Below are positions 36,772 through 45,616 of a stretch of DNA of 64,000 bases, one piece after another (the stretch's first letter is position 1; each line of letters opens with the position of its first letter). The stretch spans positions 62,001-126,000 of the forward strand of contig CAJXOG010000007.1 of assembly GCA_913057775.1 (NCBI GenBank), written 5' to 3'. Source of the stretch: an uncultured Fodinibius sp. GTDB taxonomy: Bacteria; Bacteroidota; Rhodothermia; Balneolales; Balneolaceae. Under the pieces are notes generated by a model. It made no database searches and was not told the DNA's origin. It saw nothing but the letters and a program-made list of their open reading frames with translations. Both the position numbers and the translations under genes were made by a program.

Positions 36772-37809
36772 ATGAAATTTATCGATCTCTTTGCGGGAAT
36801 AGGCGGTTTCAGACTTGCCTTGGAAAAATACGACCAAGAATGTGTGTTTTCTTCAGATATTGACAAGTTCGCTCGACAAACATATGAACACAATTTTGGT
36901 GAAAAACCCCACGGAGATATTACTGAAATTGAAACTGACGACATCCCCGATTTTGATATTTTGACGGCTGGGTTTCCCTGTCAACCATTCAGTTATGCAG
37001 GAAAAAATGAGGGATTTAAGGACAAAACAAGAGGTACTCTTTTCTTTGATATCCTTCGTGTTCTTGAGTCACACAAACCCAAAATGTTTTTACTTGAAAA
37101 TGTAAAGGGATTAAAATCTCATCGAAAAGGTAAAACATTAAAAATCATAGAAGAATCTCTCGAAGAACTGGGATACACAATTCATTGGAAAGTCCTTAAT
37201 AGCCATAATTTTGGTATACCGCAAAAAAGAGAACGATGGTTCTGTGTAGGTTTTGACAAACCACTGGCATTTAAATTCCCCAAAGGTGATAAACCAGGTA
37301 CAGTTCTTAGAGATATTGTAGACTTTGACGTTGACAACGAATCTTTAAGAATATCTGATCTTGATCTTAAAAGAATTGAAGATCATTTTAAATCAGACGA
37401 AGAGAGAGTTGAGCATGATAATAGTATGTATGACCCTGATACCAAAAAAGGTAAACATGGAGTTTATACATATCAGAAACCAGACGGTTCAATTAGATTC
37501 CACGTTGGAGATAAGTCAAAAACACAAATTCAAGAATCCTTCTATGCTTGTCTCGACACATATGCTCCAACTTTAATTGCTAATCGTGTACCCCAGTTGT
37601 GGGATTTAGAACGCAAGCTTTCAGTCAACGAATGCAAAAAACTTCAAGGCTTTCCCGAAAGCTTTGAATTCCCAGTTTCGAACCATCAAGCTTACAAACA
37701 GCTTGGTAACGCAGTTCCAGTACCAGTCGTAGAAGCAGTATTCGAAAACATGCTCAAATTCTATGAATTGGAAAAACCTAAATCGGAAGAGCTTGTTCTG
37801 GATCTCTAA
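36772..37809 (+). CDS. dcm: DNA (cytosine-5) methyltransferase
   Basis: The 345-residue protein has all core motifs of C5 methylases: FAGIGGFRLAL (motif I), TAGFPCQPFSYAG with the catalytic cysteine near residue 69 (motif IV), LLENVKG (motif VI), PQKRERWFCVGF (motif VIII) and QLGNAVPVPV (motif X). It protects host DNA by methylating the recognition sequence. It pairs with the convergent McrC- and McrB-like genes and with vsr. The stop codon overlaps that of the McrC-like gene. The recognition sequence cannot be read from the protein. Confidence 0.93.
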   Translation: MKFIDLFAGIGGFRLALEKYDQECVFSSDIDKFARQTYEHNFGEKPHGDITEIETDDIPDFDILTAGFPCQPFSYAGKNEGFKDKTRGTLFFDILRVLESHKPKMFLLENVKGLKSHRKGKTLKIIEESLEELGYTIHWKVLNSHNFGIPQKRERWFCVGFDKPLAFKFPKGDKPGTVLRDIVDFDVDNESLRISDLDLKRIEDHFKSDEERVEHDNSMYDPDTKKGKHGVYTYQKPDGSIRFHVGDKSKTQIQESFYACLDTYAPTLIANRVPQLWDLERKLSVNECKKLQGFPESFEFPVSNHQAYKQLGNAVPVPVVEAVFENMLKFYELEKPKSEELVLDL

Positions 37810-39092
37810 ATGTTATACTGAATTCCTTCTTTAATCGGCTGCTTGAGACTAAACCACTCCTCTTTGCTGGTATATACTTTCATACACTCAATTAGATCCA
37901 ATCCAAAGCAATATATAGGTTGATGAATATCTTCTCTCGATTCATTAATTGTTGGGTAAATAGTTGAAAGCAGCTTTATATTCGAATCATCGAGAGTATT
38001 CTTCAGCGAAGGGAAAAATAATAAATTGGCTAAACTTAAATTATTTTCTTTGGCAATCGTGTCCATCGATACTGCATAATAAAACTGTTTCCAAAGGTCC
38101 GCTTGTCCTGGTCTACTCTTCTTTAGATTATAGTTTTTTGCATCCACTACAAAAAGAGAATCATCATCTCTTACCAATATATCGGGAATTATAGTATTAG
38201 TATATTCTTCCCCACCTAATAGTTGAGAGTCTTTCCATTCAAAGCCCAATTTGCTATTCAATGTTTTCAACTCACTAACTTTAAACAAGTTCAAACAGAT
38301 ATCTTCCCAGACCAAATCAAAATTGGTCGATCCCAAATAAAATTCACTTGACGCTTGCTGACTTACTGAACCTGTTTTTAAATATCTTAAAAGAATTTTT
38401 AAAGTGTTTATCCTTTTATTGTCGTAAACGTTTCTTAGGAAGTTTTGTAGCACATATACCATTTTGCTACGGTGAAGATTTAGATTTATATAATCTGGAA
38501 CAGGTAAATCCAATAACGTTCCTATCTTTTCCCAACACTCATACACAATCAATTTGTGTATATCAGTTATTAATTTTTTTTCAGTTGTTTTCTTCTCCGC
38601 TAATACATCGCTATAAACAACGTTTTGTTGAGAGTGAATTGGGTTAATTTTATTTATTGTTCTTCCCCAATCGATCTTACCACTGTAGTTCTTACTTAAT
38701 TCCTTACTGTGAAAGTTCAAGTATCCATTCCTAACATAATCTATCAAAATTTTCTCTGCAGAAATACCATTAATTATATTGCTTCGAACTTGATCAGGCT
38801 CGACGGAAAGACTTTTTCGTTGTGAACTTGAAAAATATTTTTTGAAAACTTGGAATAAAAGTTGGGCAAGTTGAACCTTGGATAGTTGTTGGTTTTCGTA
38901 ATCAAGTGTTTTTGGAAGGCTTATAATAAGTTGGTCTGAGGTAATTACGAGACCTGCAAAATTAACTTTTAGACGAGCACCTGTTTTTTGTAACAATCCC
39001 TTTGAAACTAACTCCTCGACTTCTAAGGCAAATAAGTCATTAACTAAATTATGTTCTAAGTAGTCGCCACTATTTAAGACTTTAACACTCAT
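37806..39092 (-). CDS. McrC-like restriction subunit (LlaJI R2-type)
   Basis: This 428-residue protein has an N-terminal beta-rich region and a C-terminal PD-(D/E)XK nuclease: IIPDILVRDDDSLFVVDAKNYN, with Asp in IPDIL and Asp-x-Lys in VDAKNY. In LlaJI- and McrBC-like systems this protein supplies the nuclease and binds the McrB GTPase. It starts one base into the stop of the McrB-like gene, indicating translational coupling. It converges with dcm with overlapping stop codons. Confidence 0.83.
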   Translation of the reverse strand: MSVKVLNSGDYLEHNLVNDLFALEVEELVSKGLLQKTGARLKVNFAGLVITSDQLIISLPKTLDYENQQLSKVQLAQLLFQVFKKYFSSSQRKSLSVEPDQVRSNIINGISAEKILIDYVRNGYLNFHSKELSKNYSGKIDWGRTINKINPIHSQQNVVYSDVLAEKKTTEKKLITDIHKLIVYECWEKIGTLLDLPVPDYINLNLHRSKMVYVLQNFLRNVYDNKRINTLKILLRYLKTGSVSQQASSEFYLGSTNFDLVWEDICLNLFKVSELKTLNSKLGFEWKDSQLLGGEEYTNTIIPDILVRDDDSLFVVDAKNYNLKKSRPGQADLWKQFYYAVSMDTIAKENNLSLANLLFFPSLKNTLDDSNIKLLSTIYPTINESREDIHQPIYCFGLDLIECMKVYTSKEEWFSLKQPIKEGIQYNI

Positions 39093-40798
39093 CAGTTAGA
39101 AATTTCCCTTAAAGCCTTATCCAAATTATCTACAAAGATTGGCTTGTCCTTTTGGGAGTAAGTTGCCATAAGGTTTTCATAAGATGTTATAGTTGAAGAA
39201 AATAATTCGCTGGGGTTGTGAGGAACTACGTCTTCCCAAAGATATTGCAACACCTTAGTTTTGATTAAATTTTCATCTTTTAGATCTTGTACTGTAATAA
39301 AATACTGCCCCATTAATTTATCGTCTTTGACTCCTTGTATTGAAGCTATCTCTTGATTTAATATCTTAATAAATTTCAACCACTTTATTGTCCTACCCCT
39401 CCAAGAGATATCAATATCTGACAGCCTTTCCTCTTCATAATCAATAGGCAAATACTTCCAATTCCATCTTCTTTTAAATGCGGTATCTAATGTGAATACA
39501 TTTTGATCAGCTTGATTGATGGTCGCCCACAAGTGTAAATTATCAGGCAAATAAACACCTTCGTCCAATGACTTATCTGTAACACGTTTCAAGTATTTAA
39601 CTAAATCTAAATTACTTTGACTGGGGAATTCACTCTTACCGTCTCGCCCCCTATCCAGAATTTGAATTAAATCTCCGAAAATCCCGGCAATATCTCCCCT
39701 ATTTAACTCTTCGATAATTAATACAACAGGCTTGTCCGTATTTAACGCCAAGCTTAATGCATCTGTAAATGGTCCGATGCTATAACTGTAATCAATTACC
39801 GGCATCATCTCTTTACGTGTGTCATCCAACTCTAAATACTCAGAATCTCGAAGATATTTATCTTCTTCACCAATAGGTTGATATTTAGGATTAGGTCTAT
39901 AGCTACCAACAAAATCAGAGTAACTATATTCGGGATGAAAAGTGACTCTTTTTATATGCCTCTCATCTTCCACAAAAGATTTTGCCAAATGTTTCAAATA
40001 ATATGACTTACCAGTTCCAGTAGGTCCAAAAACGACTAAATTTTTGTAGATATTTTCACTCTCGGAATCTATAGTGACCGATTCCTGAAATCTATTCCCG
40101 GCAAAGTTGTATTTGCCGAACAAATCAAATGAAGACAAAAGTAAACACTTTTCAACTTGTTGACCCGAGTAAAGTGTTTGATAAAAAGGTGCCCCACTTA
40201 AACTTCCAGCCGCTTTTGACAATACAATATTTCCATCTTCAAAACCAATTGACCCATAATCCTCAGTATTTGCAGATACATCCAACGTATCTAATATCAG
40301 GCTTGATAGTTCGGTCGAAGAAGGTCTTCTCTCTTGTAAATCAAGTATTGAATTAGGATCACCAGATTCAACAAACCATTCTTCTTTCATCTTATCGGAA
40401 ATCCTAAAAGTTTCCACAAACTGATCTACCAAATCAGCTTCAGACATTTCTTCATTATTAAATGATACATTATGAGACATTACAACACTTACATCAAATA
40501 TGCTGAGGGGATCGTCGAGAAATTGATTCTTGCATTCACTTATCCATGATTCAGAAAAAATACAGTATCTGTCTTGATCTCTTGACAGAGAACGACTGGC
40601 ACCAAATGAAAATAAATCATCCAAAAGTTCCGATATTTTAATTTTCGAAAACTTATAAGATTTTGACGGTTTTATATCTGATTCATTTATCTTTAATACT
40701 CTAATCAAGGCAAGTAAACCGAAAAATTTATTTTCTGGATTTCGATCAACAATATTTGCCCATGACTGAGCAATTCGCTCTTTAGGAATATAACCCAT
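39092..40798 (-). CDS. McrB-like AAA+ GTPase restriction subunit
   Basis: At 568 residues it has an unrecognised N-terminal DNA-recognition region (1-240) and an AAA+ module. Walker A is GPTGTGKSYY, Walker B is VVLIIEELNRGD with the McrB-specific FGDLIQILDRG, and a sensor segment LWATINQADQNVF precedes DTAFKRRW. Proteins of this kind translocate DNA in rings and activate the McrC nuclease. With dcm it forms an LlaJI-like system, in which the restriction proteins target unmethylated or wrongly methylated sites. Confidence 0.87.
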   Translation of the reverse strand: MGYIPKERIAQSWANIVDRNPENKFFGLLALIRVLKINESDIKPSKSYKFSKIKISELLDDLFSFGASRSLSRDQDRYCIFSESWISECKNQFLDDPLSIFDVSVVMSHNVSFNNEEMSEADLVDQFVETFRISDKMKEEWFVESGDPNSILDLQERRPSSTELSSLILDTLDVSANTEDYGSIGFEDGNIVLSKAAGSLSGAPFYQTLYSGQQVEKCLLLSSFDLFGKYNFAGNRFQESVTIDSESENIYKNLVVFGPTGTGKSYYLKHLAKSFVEDERHIKRVTFHPEYSYSDFVGSYRPNPKYQPIGEEDKYLRDSEYLELDDTRKEMMPVIDYSYSIGPFTDALSLALNTDKPVVLIIEELNRGDIAGIFGDLIQILDRGRDGKSEFPSQSNLDLVKYLKRVTDKSLDEGVYLPDNLHLWATINQADQNVFTLDTAFKRRWNWKYLPIDYEEERLSDIDISWRGRTIKWLKFIKILNQEIASIQGVKDDKLMGQYFITVQDLKDENLIKTKVLQYLWEDVVPHNPSELFSSTITSYENLMATYSQKDKPIFVDNLDKALREISN

Positions 40799-40914
40799 GA
40801 ACTTTTCTGATTATTTTAAGCTGTATCTTGATATAGACTCTATCTTAAATTTCACTCAATTCTAATCAGAATTACGTAAAATCCCTAATTGAAGTAAACA
40901 CCCTTCATTTCATT

Positions 40915-41364
40915 ATGGCTGATATTGTATCTAAAGAAAAAAGAAGTGAGATAATGGCGAGTGTTGGGAATAAAGATACCGAACCCGAGCTAATCATCCG
41001 AAAGGGTATCCATGGTAAAGGTTATAGATATTCCTTAAACGACAACAGTTTACCCGGAAGACCCGATATAAAAATGCCTAAGTATAACGCAATCATATTT
41101 ATTCATGGTTGTTTCTGGCACGGTCACGAGAAATGCGGAAGCCAAATACCAAAAAGCAATAAAGAGTTTTGGAGAAATAAGATTGAAAGGAATAAAGAAA
41201 GAGATCGAGAGAATACAGAAAAGCTACTCGGATTAGGCTGGAGAGTATTGACTATTTGGGAATGTGCCATAAAAGATAAAAATAGCTTACCACATGATAA
41301 ACTTTTGGAGAAGGTGACAGGTTGGATAGAGTCTGACAGTAAGCGAGAAACAATATCATCCTAA
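40915..41364 (+). CDS. vsr: Very-short-patch mismatch endonuclease
   Basis: The 149-residue protein has the Vsr pattern: SEIMASVGNKDTEPE, then YSLNDNSLPGRPDI with the metal-binding aspartate, and IFIHGCFWHGHE with the zinc and catalytic histidines. Vsr nicks DNA at T:G mismatches left by deamination of 5-methylcytosine made by the partner Dcm enzyme. It diverges from the McrB-like gene across 116 bases that contain a 9-base inverted pair (TTCTGATTA near 40805 and TAATCAGAA near 40864). Confidence 0.92.
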   Translation: MADIVSKEKRSEIMASVGNKDTEPELIIRKGIHGKGYRYSLNDNSLPGRPDIKMPKYNAIIFIHGCFWHGHEKCGSQIPKSNKEFWRNKIERNKERDRENTEKLLGLGWRVLTIWECAIKDKNSLPHDKLLEKVTGWIESDSKRETISS

Positions 41365-41399
41365 AAAGTCTTTAGTTTCATTTCAAAATACCATGGTAA

Positions 41400-41903
41400 C
41401 TAAAAGACAATATTTTTTGCCCTTAATGAGATATAAGCCCCTTTTGTAAGTATTATGTGGTCATTGACATTAATACCCATCATTTCTCCACATTCCTTAA
41501 TTCTTCGAGTCAATGTTTTATCTGCTTTTGAAGCTTCCAGATTACCACTGGGATGGTTGTGGGCTAATATGATGGAAGTAGCATTGGCTAAGAGAGCTAC
41601 CTGGAAAATTGATGCAGGATCTACGATAGTAGCAGTAGCTCCGCCAGAACTAATTTTACTCCACCCCAGGCATTTTTTCGCATTGTTCAGGAGTAACACT
41701 ACAAACTCCTCCCGAAGCTGTATTGTGCCATCATCCCAGATGTCACGAAATACCTTTACTGCCTCATCCGGTGAGGTTATAGCTGGGCACTCTTCAAGAG
41801 CGATAGTTGACTCATACTTAAGGGATATCTCCGCTAAGGAGGGCGATTTAAGAACGTTTTTCTCAGTTCGGTCTGCTTGTTGGTTATATGTTGATTCATT
41901 CAT
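41400..41903 (-). CDS. radC: RadC-like JAB-domain protein
   Basis: At 167 residues this is the short form of RadC found in mobile elements, without the N-terminal helix-hairpin-helix. The JAMM metal site is visible as HNHPSGNLEASKAD. Such proteins are common on Bacteroidota integrative elements; the molecular role is unknown and the RadC repair label is historical. A 7-base-arm hairpin lies just upstream of its start. Confidence 0.85.
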   Translation of the reverse strand: MNESTYNQQADRTEKNVLKSPSLAEISLKYESTIALEECPAITSPDEAVKVFRDIWDDGTIQLREEFVVLLLNNAKKCLGWSKISSGGATATIVDPASIFQVALLANATSIILAHNHPSGNLEASKADKTLTRRIKECGEMMGINVNDHIILTKGAYISLRAKNIVF

Positions 41904-41919
41904 GGTGATATTAATTTTG

Positions 41920-41940
41920 AGGGGAGCATAACACTCCCCT
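41920..41940 (-). terminator. Hairpin between the 65-residue gene and radC
   Basis: AGGGGAG (41920-41926) and CTCCCCT (41934-41940) form a perfect 7-bp stem with a 7-base loop. No T run follows on the minus strand, so it may be an attenuator or a structured leader for radC rather than a full terminator. Confidence 0.5.
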
Positions 41941-41973
41941 ACAGTTATAATTGGTTATCGAATTGTTCATTAG

Positions 41974-42171
41974 TCACACAGCAAAAGGCGAGTGAGATTG
42001 GGCATATTCATCCAGATCGAAGTCTACTTTCCTGAAATCGATGCAGTAGGTTTGCTCTCCGGCTTTTAGCCAGATGAATCCAACCTTGGCATCAATCCGG
42101 GTGATAGAATCCGTTGATATATCCCTGAACTCAAGTGCCTGATACAGTGCTTCCACGAGTTCTTGAAACAT
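41974..42171 (-). CDS. Small protein, unknown
   Basis: This 65-residue soluble protein has an N-terminal helix (FQELVEALYQALEFRD) and then beta strands (VGFIWLKAGEQTYCIDF). It is the second gene after the 82-residue protein in the minus-strand backbone of the element. It resembles no family that I recognise; element context supports it as real. Confidence 0.55.
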   Translation of the reverse strand: MFQELVEALYQALEFRDISTDSITRIDAKVGFIWLKAGEQTYCIDFRKVDFDLDEYAQSHSPFAV

Positions 42172-42200
42172 TGGCTTTGAATTTAGATTGGCGTTTTAGC

Positions 42201-42449
42201 TCAGACTTGAATAGAGAAGTAGTAGTGATAGTATCCCTTGTTGCCTATGATGTATACGAGATCTAAGTCTGGAGATATTTTCACATTGACTACTTCCAGC
42301 TCCTGTCCAACCATATAGCTGTCCACTGATCGAATGACCTTGACCGTAAACGGGCAATACAGGCGTATCAGCCCTCTGCTTTTGGTGTGGACAAGAAGAC
42401 TATCCGAGCTGGTGTACTTGTTGATGTCATCGATAAGATTACTTCCCAT
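42201..42449 (-). CDS. Small protein, unknown
   Basis: An 82-residue, mostly beta-strand protein (LIRLYCPFTVKVIRSVDSY, YIIGNKGYYHYYFSIQV). It begins 9 bases after the stop of the DUF3871-like gene, suggesting cotranscription. No motif was recognised. Confidence 0.55.
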   Translation of the reverse strand: MGSNLIDDINKYTSSDSLLVHTKSRGLIRLYCPFTVKVIRSVDSYMVGQELEVVNVKISPDLDLVYIIGNKGYYHYYFSIQV

Positions 42450-42458
42450 AACCAGCGA

Positions 42459-43439
42459 TCAGTTTAGAAACCAGAATTCGGTATTCTCCTCCAAGGCATT
42501 GGCTATTTGAGAGGTAAACTGACAGGCATTCACTCCCCGGTCCAGAAAGGTATCGATGTAAGACGACTTATTAGCTTCCGTCAAGAGGTTATACATATCC
42601 CACAGGTTAATACTGCCGTCCGAAGCACTCCCAAAATTTTCATTTCGATAGTACTCTTTGGCTACCGTTGAAATCTGCGTGTCGTTAAGCTGAAACTCCG
42701 GCAGGTTCTTCTTTTTGCTGGACGGCAAATACTGATACAGCCTTGCCCTTCCGACAAGCTGAGCAAACTGCTCTTCGGTAAGCTGATAGTCTTGATACTT
42801 GTTCAGCAAATGGGATTGATTGGAATAGCTGAATCCATTGACAAGATTGTAGATCCTGCCTTCCAGATCACGGGGATTGTCCACCTCGATCGTCTCCGAA
42901 AACCCGTCAGTCCATATGCATAAGTTTGTACACACCTTGTTCACAAAGCCGATAAAGACCTTGAAATGCTCTGGCGTACCTTTTCTGCGATTGAGGTTGT
43001 CCATGTTGTAAGGCTTGACTCCTCCCACCGTTAGGCTTAAATCATTCCCCTTTATTTGCTGAGTAATGGAGGAGATTTCAACAACAAACGCCATTCGCTC
43101 GTAGTAAAGGGTTTTCTCGTGTTCCTCCAGTTGGTCGGCAGGCTTGCCTTTGGCATCCGGTATTCTTCCCTTCCTTGGATGACTTACCCGAATGTCGGGT
43201 TCCCTGATCGTCTCTCTGGGAAAGGCGTGGTGGACAATACCTACCGTTCGGTCTATAAATTCTCCATGGGAAATAGCCGGCTCGTTATCCTGGGAAAACA
43301 CGGGTATAATGTGGTTCTCCTCAAGCTCCTTCAAATCGATAGGTTCGGTATTAGCTTCGATAAACGGAGACTGGTTTTCAGCCTCCTCTATAACACTTAC
43401 CTCATTTTCGTTTGGTTGTTGAGTTTCTATTGTATTCAT
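42459..43439 (-). CDS. DUF3871 family protein
   Basis: This 326-residue protein has an acidic, disordered N-terminus (1-50) and a body with HGEFIDRTVGIVHHAF, PDIRVSHPRKGRIPDAKGKP and the strong CTNLCIWTDGFSE segment. These are features of DUF3871, a family found on Bacteroidota integrative elements, often near RadC. Function is unknown; proximity to small genes of unknown role suggests a part in element maintenance. A terminator lies just upstream of its start. Confidence 0.8.
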   Translation of the reverse strand: MNTIETQQPNENEVSVIEEAENQSPFIEANTEPIDLKELEENHIIPVFSQDNEPAISHGEFIDRTVGIVHHAFPRETIREPDIRVSHPRKGRIPDAKGKPADQLEEHEKTLYYERMAFVVEISSITQQIKGNDLSLTVGGVKPYNMDNLNRRKGTPEHFKVFIGFVNKVCTNLCIWTDGFSETIEVDNPRDLEGRIYNLVNGFSYSNQSHLLNKYQDYQLTEEQFAQLVGRARLYQYLPSSKKKNLPEFQLNDTQISTVAKEYYRNENFGSASDGSINLWDMYNLLTEANKSSYIDTFLDRGVNACQFTSQIANALEENTEFWFLN

Positions 43440-43465
43440 TGTTGGAAGTTTTTTTGGTTAGAAAT

Positions 43466-43493
43466 AAAAAAAGGCGGTCCTGCTAAGACCACC
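43466..43493 (-). terminator. Rho-independent terminator
   Basis: On the minus strand GGTGGTC-TTAGCAG-GACCGCC forms a 7-bp stem (one G-T pair), followed by seven T. It ends transcription from the 61-residue gene at 43525-43710 before the DUF3871-like gene. Confidence 0.8.
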
Positions 43494-43524
43494 TCTGAGT
43501 TCATTGTTAAAAAATCGCTTGGTA

Positions 43525-43710
43525 TTACATGAGCTGGGTTACATAGTCTGGTTCCAGCCCAAAGTATTCTTCGCAGATATAGTATGCGGAGTCTAAATCG
43601 CCCTGCTGTAGATACCTGTGAAACTGCTCTGAAGCCTCCGCTATAAGAGCTTCGGCTTCTTCTTCGCTCATATCATCACGTTCTGTTAGTACCTGTTTTA
43701 TGGATTTCAT
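43525..43710 (-). CDS. Small acidic protein, unknown
   Basis: A 61-residue, highly acidic, helical protein with EEEAEALIAEASEQFHRYL and a tail CEEYFGLEPDYV. It lies between two terminators, so it probably has its own transcript. No family was recognised. The acidic composition would fit a DNA mimic, but nothing else supports that. Confidence 0.55.
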   Translation of the reverse strand: MKSIKQVLTERDDMSEEEAEALIAEASEQFHRYLQQGDLDSAYYICEEYFGLEPDYVTQLM

Positions 43711-43719
43711 AATGACTGG

Positions 43720-43750
43720 AAAAAGAAAAGGCAGGACTTCTCATCCTGCC
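43720..43750 (-). terminator. Rho-independent terminator
   Basis: GGCAGGA (43730-43736) and TCCTGCC (43744-43750) form a 7-bp perfect stem; on the minus strand it is followed by TTTTCTTTTT. It ends the transcript of the 116-residue gene at 43778-44128. Confidence 0.8.
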
Positions 43751-43777
43751 TCTAATCAGTTTGTGTTATAATGGAAG

Positions 43778-44128
43778 TTACGCTGGCACCTCGTTTTGCT
43801 GATTCTCGAAGACCTCTTCCTCCATCGATACCGGAGTCGGATTGTATTCCCACGTAAAATCAAGAATAATCTTCTCCCCAGTTTCCGGAATTTCGTATTC
43901 GTATTTATCACAGGGAACACGGTCGATACTTCCCTGTAGCTTCGTACCGATCAGCTCTTCACACTTGGCGTCGTCAAACGTGGATGGAATCGATGTTTCA
44001 CGAGCCGTAGCATAATACTGACCTGTTTCCGTGGATTTTACCATTTCGACTTCGCCTTGGATGCGAAGTGCGTTAAACGGTTCTTCATCTTCGTTCATAA
44101 CTTCTTTATATCCTATTACTTGTACCAT
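43778..44128 (-). CDS. Conserved element protein of unknown function
   Basis: At 116 residues this is a beta-rich soluble protein (ALRIQGEVEMVKSTETGQYY, LQGSIDRVPCDKYEYEIP) with an acidic C-terminal tail. Similar proteins are found near DUF3871 genes on related elements, to the best of my recollection. An 11-base inverted repeat begins at its start codon. No function is known. Confidence 0.6.
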   Translation of the reverse strand: MVQVIGYKEVMNEDEEPFNALRIQGEVEMVKSTETGQYYATARETSIPSTFDDAKCEELIGTKLQGSIDRVPCDKYEYEIPETGEKIILDFTWEYNPTPVSMEEEVFENQQNEVPA

Positions 44129-44190
44129 TTGTCTTGGGATTTAATTTGAATTAAATATTTGGCGGGCATTGCTTGAATACCCAAGACAAA
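44128..44190. promoter_or_regulatory. 11-base inverted repeat at the start of the 116-residue gene
   Basis: TTTGTCTTGGG (44128-44138) and CCCAAGACAAA (44180-44190) are perfect inverted copies 41 bases apart. They overlap the start codon of the gene at 43778-44128 and could form a leader hairpin that hides it. Confidence 0.45.
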
Positions 44191-44306
44191 GAGGGGGTAG
44201 CTTAACAAGGTAGGTTGGACGATCTCATAAAGAGACCACTGAAAATATTATATATTATTTTTTTATGAAATTGACTACATCTCCAGTATAGAATTAGCAA
44301 GGTTTT

Positions 44307-45107
44307 CTAAATAACTCTGCCATTTTTTACTTCAACCGTATTTAGAAATCCAAGTTTATATCTTCCATCAGGTACATATGTGGTTAAATTTCTATCTCTA
44401 TAAACATTGTCACCATCTCTATATCCATGAACTACTGATTGAAAAATATATATAATATCGCCTGACTTGGTTTCGTATTTCTTAGGCTTTTTAATGTCAA
44501 CCAGAGTATTATCCTTGACACTTATTTGATACCCTGTTTTGGCGAGAGTATAGCTTGCCTTCTTTATTGACTTATCTTCAATTTGGATCTTGTTGCCCAA
44601 GTTCAATCTCATTTTTTTCTCAGGTACATTCCTTGCATTCTTGATTAAAATACTCCTTCCATCCTCAAGCTTGTATTTTTTTGCATTCGACTTTGAAGAA
44701 CCCTGAACATTCCTAGATGTATTGTTATAAAAAAGCTTCTGAAAATAACCAACAATATCTTGATTAGGTAATCTCTGCTGATGAGCCAAAGCAATAAAAT
44801 TGTGGGAAGTCCCATCTAACTTGAGAAGAACGACACATTCGTCGATAAAAATGATGTTACATAATAGCTTAACATCATCTGTTTCTATTAATAAGGATTC
44901 ATCAACTTCTAGATATTTCCAACTGCCCATCTCTACTTTTCCACTATCAGACAAAATTAGGTCGCCACTAGATTGAAATATCATCTTCTGCAAATCAAAC
45001 ATATCGTTAACCATTATCCATGGTTGATCTAGCAATGTCGACTTAAGCTCCCATGATTTCTTAAATCCTTTAACTTTTTCTGCTACTCTCTTTAGATGCT
45101 CATTCAT
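44307..45107 (-). CDS. Protein of unknown function
   Basis: This 266-residue soluble protein has an N-terminal helix and then alternating beta strands with several basic linkers (KLFYNNTSRNVQGSSKSNAK). A C-terminal block (NVYRDRNLTTYVPDGRYKLG) is rich in aromatic and charged residues. No motif or family was recognised. It lies alone between backbone genes and the 509-base gap that carries two hairpin repeats. Confidence 0.6.
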   Translation of the reverse strand: MNEHLKRVAEKVKGFKKSWELKSTLLDQPWIMVNDMFDLQKMIFQSSGDLILSDSGKVEMGSWKYLEVDESLLIETDDVKLLCNIIFIDECVVLLKLDGTSHNFIALAHQQRLPNQDIVGYFQKLFYNNTSRNVQGSSKSNAKKYKLEDGRSILIKNARNVPEKKMRLNLGNKIQIEDKSIKKASYTLAKTGYQISVKDNTLVDIKKPKKYETKSGDIIYIFQSVVHGYRDGDNVYRDRNLTTYVPDGRYKLGFLNTVEVKNGRVI

Positions 45108-45290
45108 ATCCTAATAATCTGTAAATTAAAATTGATTGGCTAGAAATATTAACTAGTTCACAAAAAACTTAATTAAGAGAACAAAGTTTATAAATATTAT
45201 TTGTGTTATATAATTCAGATGTATCTACAATTGAAATAGCTTAAGTTACCCCAAATATGAGGATATAAAAGCACACTCACGCTCTCACTT

Positions 45291-45410
45291 ATATCCATGC
45301 ATCCAAACCCCATGTACATTAGATGGATGGATAAATACAGTTATCCTATAAAATGCTACTCATATATGAATCTCTAACATAATTGACAACTGAATTCTTG
45401 TCGACTTTAT
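45291..45410 (+). repeat. Island hairpin repeat, copy C (divergent)
   Basis: ATCCATGCATCCAAA (from 45293) and TACATTAGATGGATGGAT (to 45333) match the arms and the TACATT of copies A and B. Similarity beyond the hairpin is weak. Confidence 0.5.
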
Positions 45411-45563
45411 AAAACTACTAGTCTCACACTAATTAATTAAATATATACTATAGTTTGCCATTGTTTTGACCTACATATTAAAGTGCAATCACTATGCACA
45501 GTAAAAATAGATGGAGCCCAGCCTCTAAATTGGTCAGTAAACCAAAGGTAGAGAGACTGAGCA

Positions 45564-45609
45564 TATCTATCCATCTATGTATTTTGCCTGCTTGTTGGAT
45601 GGATAGATA
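45564..45609 (-). repeat. Island hairpin repeat, copy D (inverted)
   Basis: The arms are perfect inverted 12-mers: TATCTATCCATC (45564-45575) and GATGGATAGATA (45598-45609). Read on the minus strand, the spacer with ATACAT next to the right arm matches copies A and B. It lies 8 bases downstream of the stop of the RepA-like gene. Confidence 0.6.
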
Positions 45610-45616
45610 GCTCCAT

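Larger units (their letters stand above)
45108..45616. other. Intergenic region with hairpin repeats C and D
   Basis: This 509-base gap is very AT-rich and holds no convincing gene. It carries repeat copy C (about 45291-45410) and the strongest hairpin, D (45564-45609). The interval between them (about 45336-45560) is flanked by inverted copies of the motif. A replication or transfer origin is possible in view of the RepA-like gene next to it, but not shown. Confidence 0.5.

Noticed and set aside
36630-36863. Plus-strand frame overlapping the dcm start
   Set aside because: It overlaps the strongly supported methylase in another frame and covers the operator region.
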